The notes beneath the pieces were generated by a model. That model did no database searches, was not told the DNA's origin, and was given only the letters and a program-made list of their open reading frames with translations. Shown one piece after another: positions 6,997 to 8,246 of a DNA stretch of 8,246 nucleotides; positions within the stretch are counted from its first letter, which is position 1; every line of letters starts with the position of its first letter. The position numbers were made by a program, and so were the translations under genes. The DNA comes from Eggerthellales bacterium UBA948 (GTDB taxonomy: Bacteria; Actinomycetota; Coriobacteriia; Coriobacteriales; UBA8131). The DNA lies in NCBI GenBank assembly GCA_002293265.1, contig DBCW01000100.1, positions 2,551 to 10,796 of the forward strand. Reading direction: 5' to 3'.

Positions 6997-7910
6997 TGCT
7001 TAGACGTAGTGAGCTTCTTGAACTTATTTCGTTATCTGAAAATACTACAGAGGCGCAGGAGTATATTAAGGCTGCGCGCGTAAAGGCTGTTAAGTTAGCC
7101 GGCGAGTCCGGCCATATTTTTGCGCAAATTGGCATAGACGCTAATCCTTGCGCATCCAATTGCCGGTATTGTGGATACGCTGCCATCAACACCTCGGTGT
7201 CTGCAGACAATTCTGAGCGAGAGCTGGACACTAAGACCATTGTCAAGTACAGCCAAACTCTCGCCGATGCCGGTGCTGAGCTTATATCGCTCATGACAAC
7301 CGACGGTTTTGACATCGACAAACTCTGTGACATAGCGCAAGCTGTTCGCCTAAGCATTCCTGAGAATGTAAAGCTAATGGTTAACACCGGCGAGATTGAC
7401 ATCTTGCAGGCACGTCAACTTAAGGAAAGTGGATTTGACTCTTTTTACCACACCATTCGCTTAGGCGAGGGCGAGATCACTGACATAGATCCTATAAAAC
7501 GCAGGCAAACTATAAAATACGGCAAAGAAGCAGGTCTTAATCTGATGAGTGGCACTGAGCCGCTATACGAGGGACAAAGTGCGGAGCAGATAGCAGATGG
7601 AATCCTTGAAGTCGCCAGCTTCAAGCCTGTGATATCAGGTCTTTGCGCACTTCATGCGGTAGAATATACCGCCATGCACTCTGAGCGTCCGGTATCCGGC
7701 GAACGACTCGCCTACCTGGCAGCATTAGCTCGCCTGGCGACCGGTGATGATACAGTTCTGGGCTTTGTGGGCAACATCAAATGGATCAATCTAGGCTTTG
7801 ACCCGCGAGGCCGACACAACCCCACCGACTATCATGGCATCTTAGATAAATTTAAGGAAGCCAAAGAGCTTTTGATTAAAGGTGGCTGGGTTTACCAAAA
7901 AGAGTACTAG
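6996..7910 (+). CDS. BioB-like radical SAM enzyme, second paralog and last gene of the operon
   Basis: This 304-residue protein has the motif C52-x3-C56-x2-C59 in DANPCASNCRYCGYAA, a radical SAM [4Fe-4S] site. It aligns along its length with the first operon gene: FAQIGIDANPC with HAQIGLNATPC, VNTGEIDILQARQLKESGF with ANTGDMTLEQAKQLKAAGF, and YHTIRLGEG with YHAVRMGEG. The auxiliary-cluster positions differ. Where BioB has C97 and C188, this protein has M100 and about S185; its only other cysteines are C111 and C217. It therefore probably carries a single cluster and does a different step from its paralog. The N- and C-termini are shorter. The start is secure: ATG within TAATG, with AGGAGG at 6985-6990, the strongest ribosome binding site in the operon, suggesting higher expression or independent initiation. 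The substrate is unknown. HydE/PylB-like carbon chemistry and sulfur insertion are both possible. Confidence 0.85.
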   Translation: MLRRSELLELISLSENTTEAQEYIKAARVKAVKLAGESGHIFAQIGIDANPCASNCRYCGYAAINTSVSADNSERELDTKTIVKYSQTLADAGAELISLMTTDGFDIDKLCDIAQAVRLSIPENVKLMVNTGEIDILQARQLKESGFDSFYHTIRLGEGEITDIDPIKRRQTIKYGKEAGLNLMSGTEPLYEGQSAEQIADGILEVASFKPVISGLCALHAVEYTAMHSERPVSGERLAYLAALARLATGDDTVLGFVGNIKWINLGFDPRGRHNPTDYHGILDKFKEAKELLIKGGWVYQKEY

Positions 7911-7962
7911 CATAAAAAAAATACGTAATTTGAAAATATTGCTTTTGCACATTAGATTTTTG

Positions 7963-7972
7963 CGTCCTAGTC
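7963..7972 (-). repeat. Short 5S 3-prime-end fragment, minus orientation
   Basis: CGTCCTAGTC here is identical to 8141-8150 inside the 5S gene and is the inverse of 8068-8077. Like the copy at 8068-8077, it is followed by GTTTAAT. Ten bases alone would be weak evidence, but the third copy nearby with shared flanks suggests common origin. Confidence 0.4.
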
Positions 7973-7980
7973 GTTTAATA

Positions 7981-8001
7981 GGTTCGCGCAGGCTGCGAAC
8001 C
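7981..8001. repeat. 7-bp GC-rich hairpin
   Basis: GGTTCGC (7981-7987) and GCGAACC (7995-8001) pair around a 7-base loop. There is no T-run directly after it on the plus strand. It may be part of the transcription end region or an RNA-processing structure. It is not a tRNA: the rest of a cloverleaf is absent. Confidence 0.5.
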
Positions 8002-8012
8002 CCATCTCACTA

Positions 8013-8035
8013 AAAACGTGCCACTGGCACGTTTT
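8013..8035. terminator. Bidirectional intrinsic terminator between the radical SAM operon and the rRNA operon
   Basis: AAAACGTGCC (8013-8022) and GGCACGTTTT (8026-8035) form a perfect 10-bp stem with the loop ACT. The stem ends in T-runs on both strands, with five T on the minus strand. It lies 102 bases after the operon stop and about 100 bases after the 5S 3-prime end, so it can stop both converging transcripts. Confidence 0.85.
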
Positions 8036-8056
8036 CTTAACGTTCGATGCCATGGC

Positions 8057-8079
8057 AGGCCATGGGAGACTAGGACGTT
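8057..8079 (+). repeat. Inverted copy of the 5S rRNA 3-prime end
   Basis: Positions 8057-8079 are the exact reverse complement of 8139-8161, which is the 3-prime part of the minus-strand 5S gene. The match is 23 bases with no mismatch and contains GGGAGACTAGGACG. The two arms are 59 bases apart. Beyond the 23 bases similarity to 5S stops on both sides, so this is a fragment, not a second gene. Confidence 0.9.
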
Positions 8080-8132
8080 TAATCAGCTCTCACGCCTAAT
8101 CAGGTTTCAGGGCATAAAAAAATACCTTGTAC

Positions 8133-8246
8133 GTGCGCAACGTCCTAGTCTCCCATGGCCTACGCCACAGTACCTTCGGCGATGCGGAGCTTAACTACCG
8201 AGTTCGGAAAGGGATCGGGTGGACCCTCCGCTCCATGGTTACGCAC
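8133..8246 (-). rRNA. rrf: 5S ribosomal RNA, essentially complete, start at the window edge
   Basis: The minus strand reads the 5S pattern: CACCCGATCCCTTTCCGAAC, then CGGTAGTTAAGCTCC, then CGCCGAAGGTACTG, then GGGAGACTAGGACG. Helix I closes: GTGCGTAAC at the right edge pairs with GTTGCGCAC at 8141-8133 with one G-U wobble. The 114 bases fit a nearly full gene, perhaps short by a base or two at the 5-prime end. The orientation implies 23S and 16S lie to the right, outside the window. A T-run follows at 8122-8116. Confidence 0.95.

Larger units (their letters stand above)
7910..8125. repeat. Direct repeat GCATA(n)TAC flanking the 5S-end repeat cluster
   Basis: GCAT, 8 A, TAC occurs at 7910-7924, and GCAT, 7 A, TAC at 8112-8125. 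The first starts on the last base of the operon stop codon. The second, read on the minus strand, gives the T-run that follows 5S rRNA. The copies bracket the segment with the hairpins and 5S fragments. This may mark a duplicated 5S tail or an insertion; A-rich simple sequence weakens the case. Confidence 0.35.

Noticed and set aside
6923..7402. Minus-strand frame of 159 codons
   Set aside because: It is antisense to the second radical SAM gene and the desulfurase end, which have clear family motifs. Its own product is Ser-rich without motifs.
7911..8132. CRISPR array or tRNA in the repeat-rich segment
   Set aside because: Repeats are inverted 5S pieces and hairpins without regular spacing, and no cloverleaf can be built.

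Overview
The window looks like a chromosomal piece of a moderately AT-rich bacterium with strong GGAGG-type ribosome binding sites. The surface-protein genes suggest a Gram-positive-type, host- or gut-associated organism. The three-helix C-terminal module beginning with WALLN in the 1254-1874 gene is, from memory, common on surface proteins of Clostridia and Coriobacteriia (Eggerthella/Atopobium relatives). The lineage call is an inference and is weak.

Layout. The left half is transcribed leftward. (1) A leucine-rich-repeat (BspA-like) secreted protein starts at 984 and is cut by the left edge. (2) A small secreted/membrane protein (1254-1874) has nearly the same signal peptide and the same unusual ribosome-binding-site hairpin. 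(3) A complete heme catalase (start 3474, end 1915) lies 40 bases upstream of it. (4) An ArsM-like arsenite S-adenosylmethionine methyltransferase spans 3750-4598. A 215-base divergent intergenic region follows. The right half is then transcribed rightward as a tight three-gene operon (4814-7910): a BioB-like radical SAM enzyme, a class V cysteine-desulfurase-like PLP enzyme, and a second, homologous radical SAM enzyme. Both junctions are TAATG overlaps. The right edge holds a 5S rRNA gene on the minus strand, so an rRNA operon converges on the radical SAM operon. A strong bidirectional terminator and an unusual set of 5S-end repeats lie between them.

How the genes may work together. The radical SAM/desulfurase/radical SAM operon is the most interesting part. 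A translationally coupled sulfur donor between two paralogous BioB-like enzymes suggests radical sulfur chemistry or dedicated Fe-S cluster supply. The product cannot be named from sequence. One paralog keeps cysteines at two of the three BioB auxiliary-cluster positions and the other keeps none, so the two probably do different steps. The divergent ArsM-like methyltransferase may or may not be functionally linked. Catalase handles hydrogen peroxide. The two surface-protein genes share a duplicated 5-prime cassette (ribosome-binding-site hairpin plus signal peptide). No stretch longer than 300 bases is without a gene.
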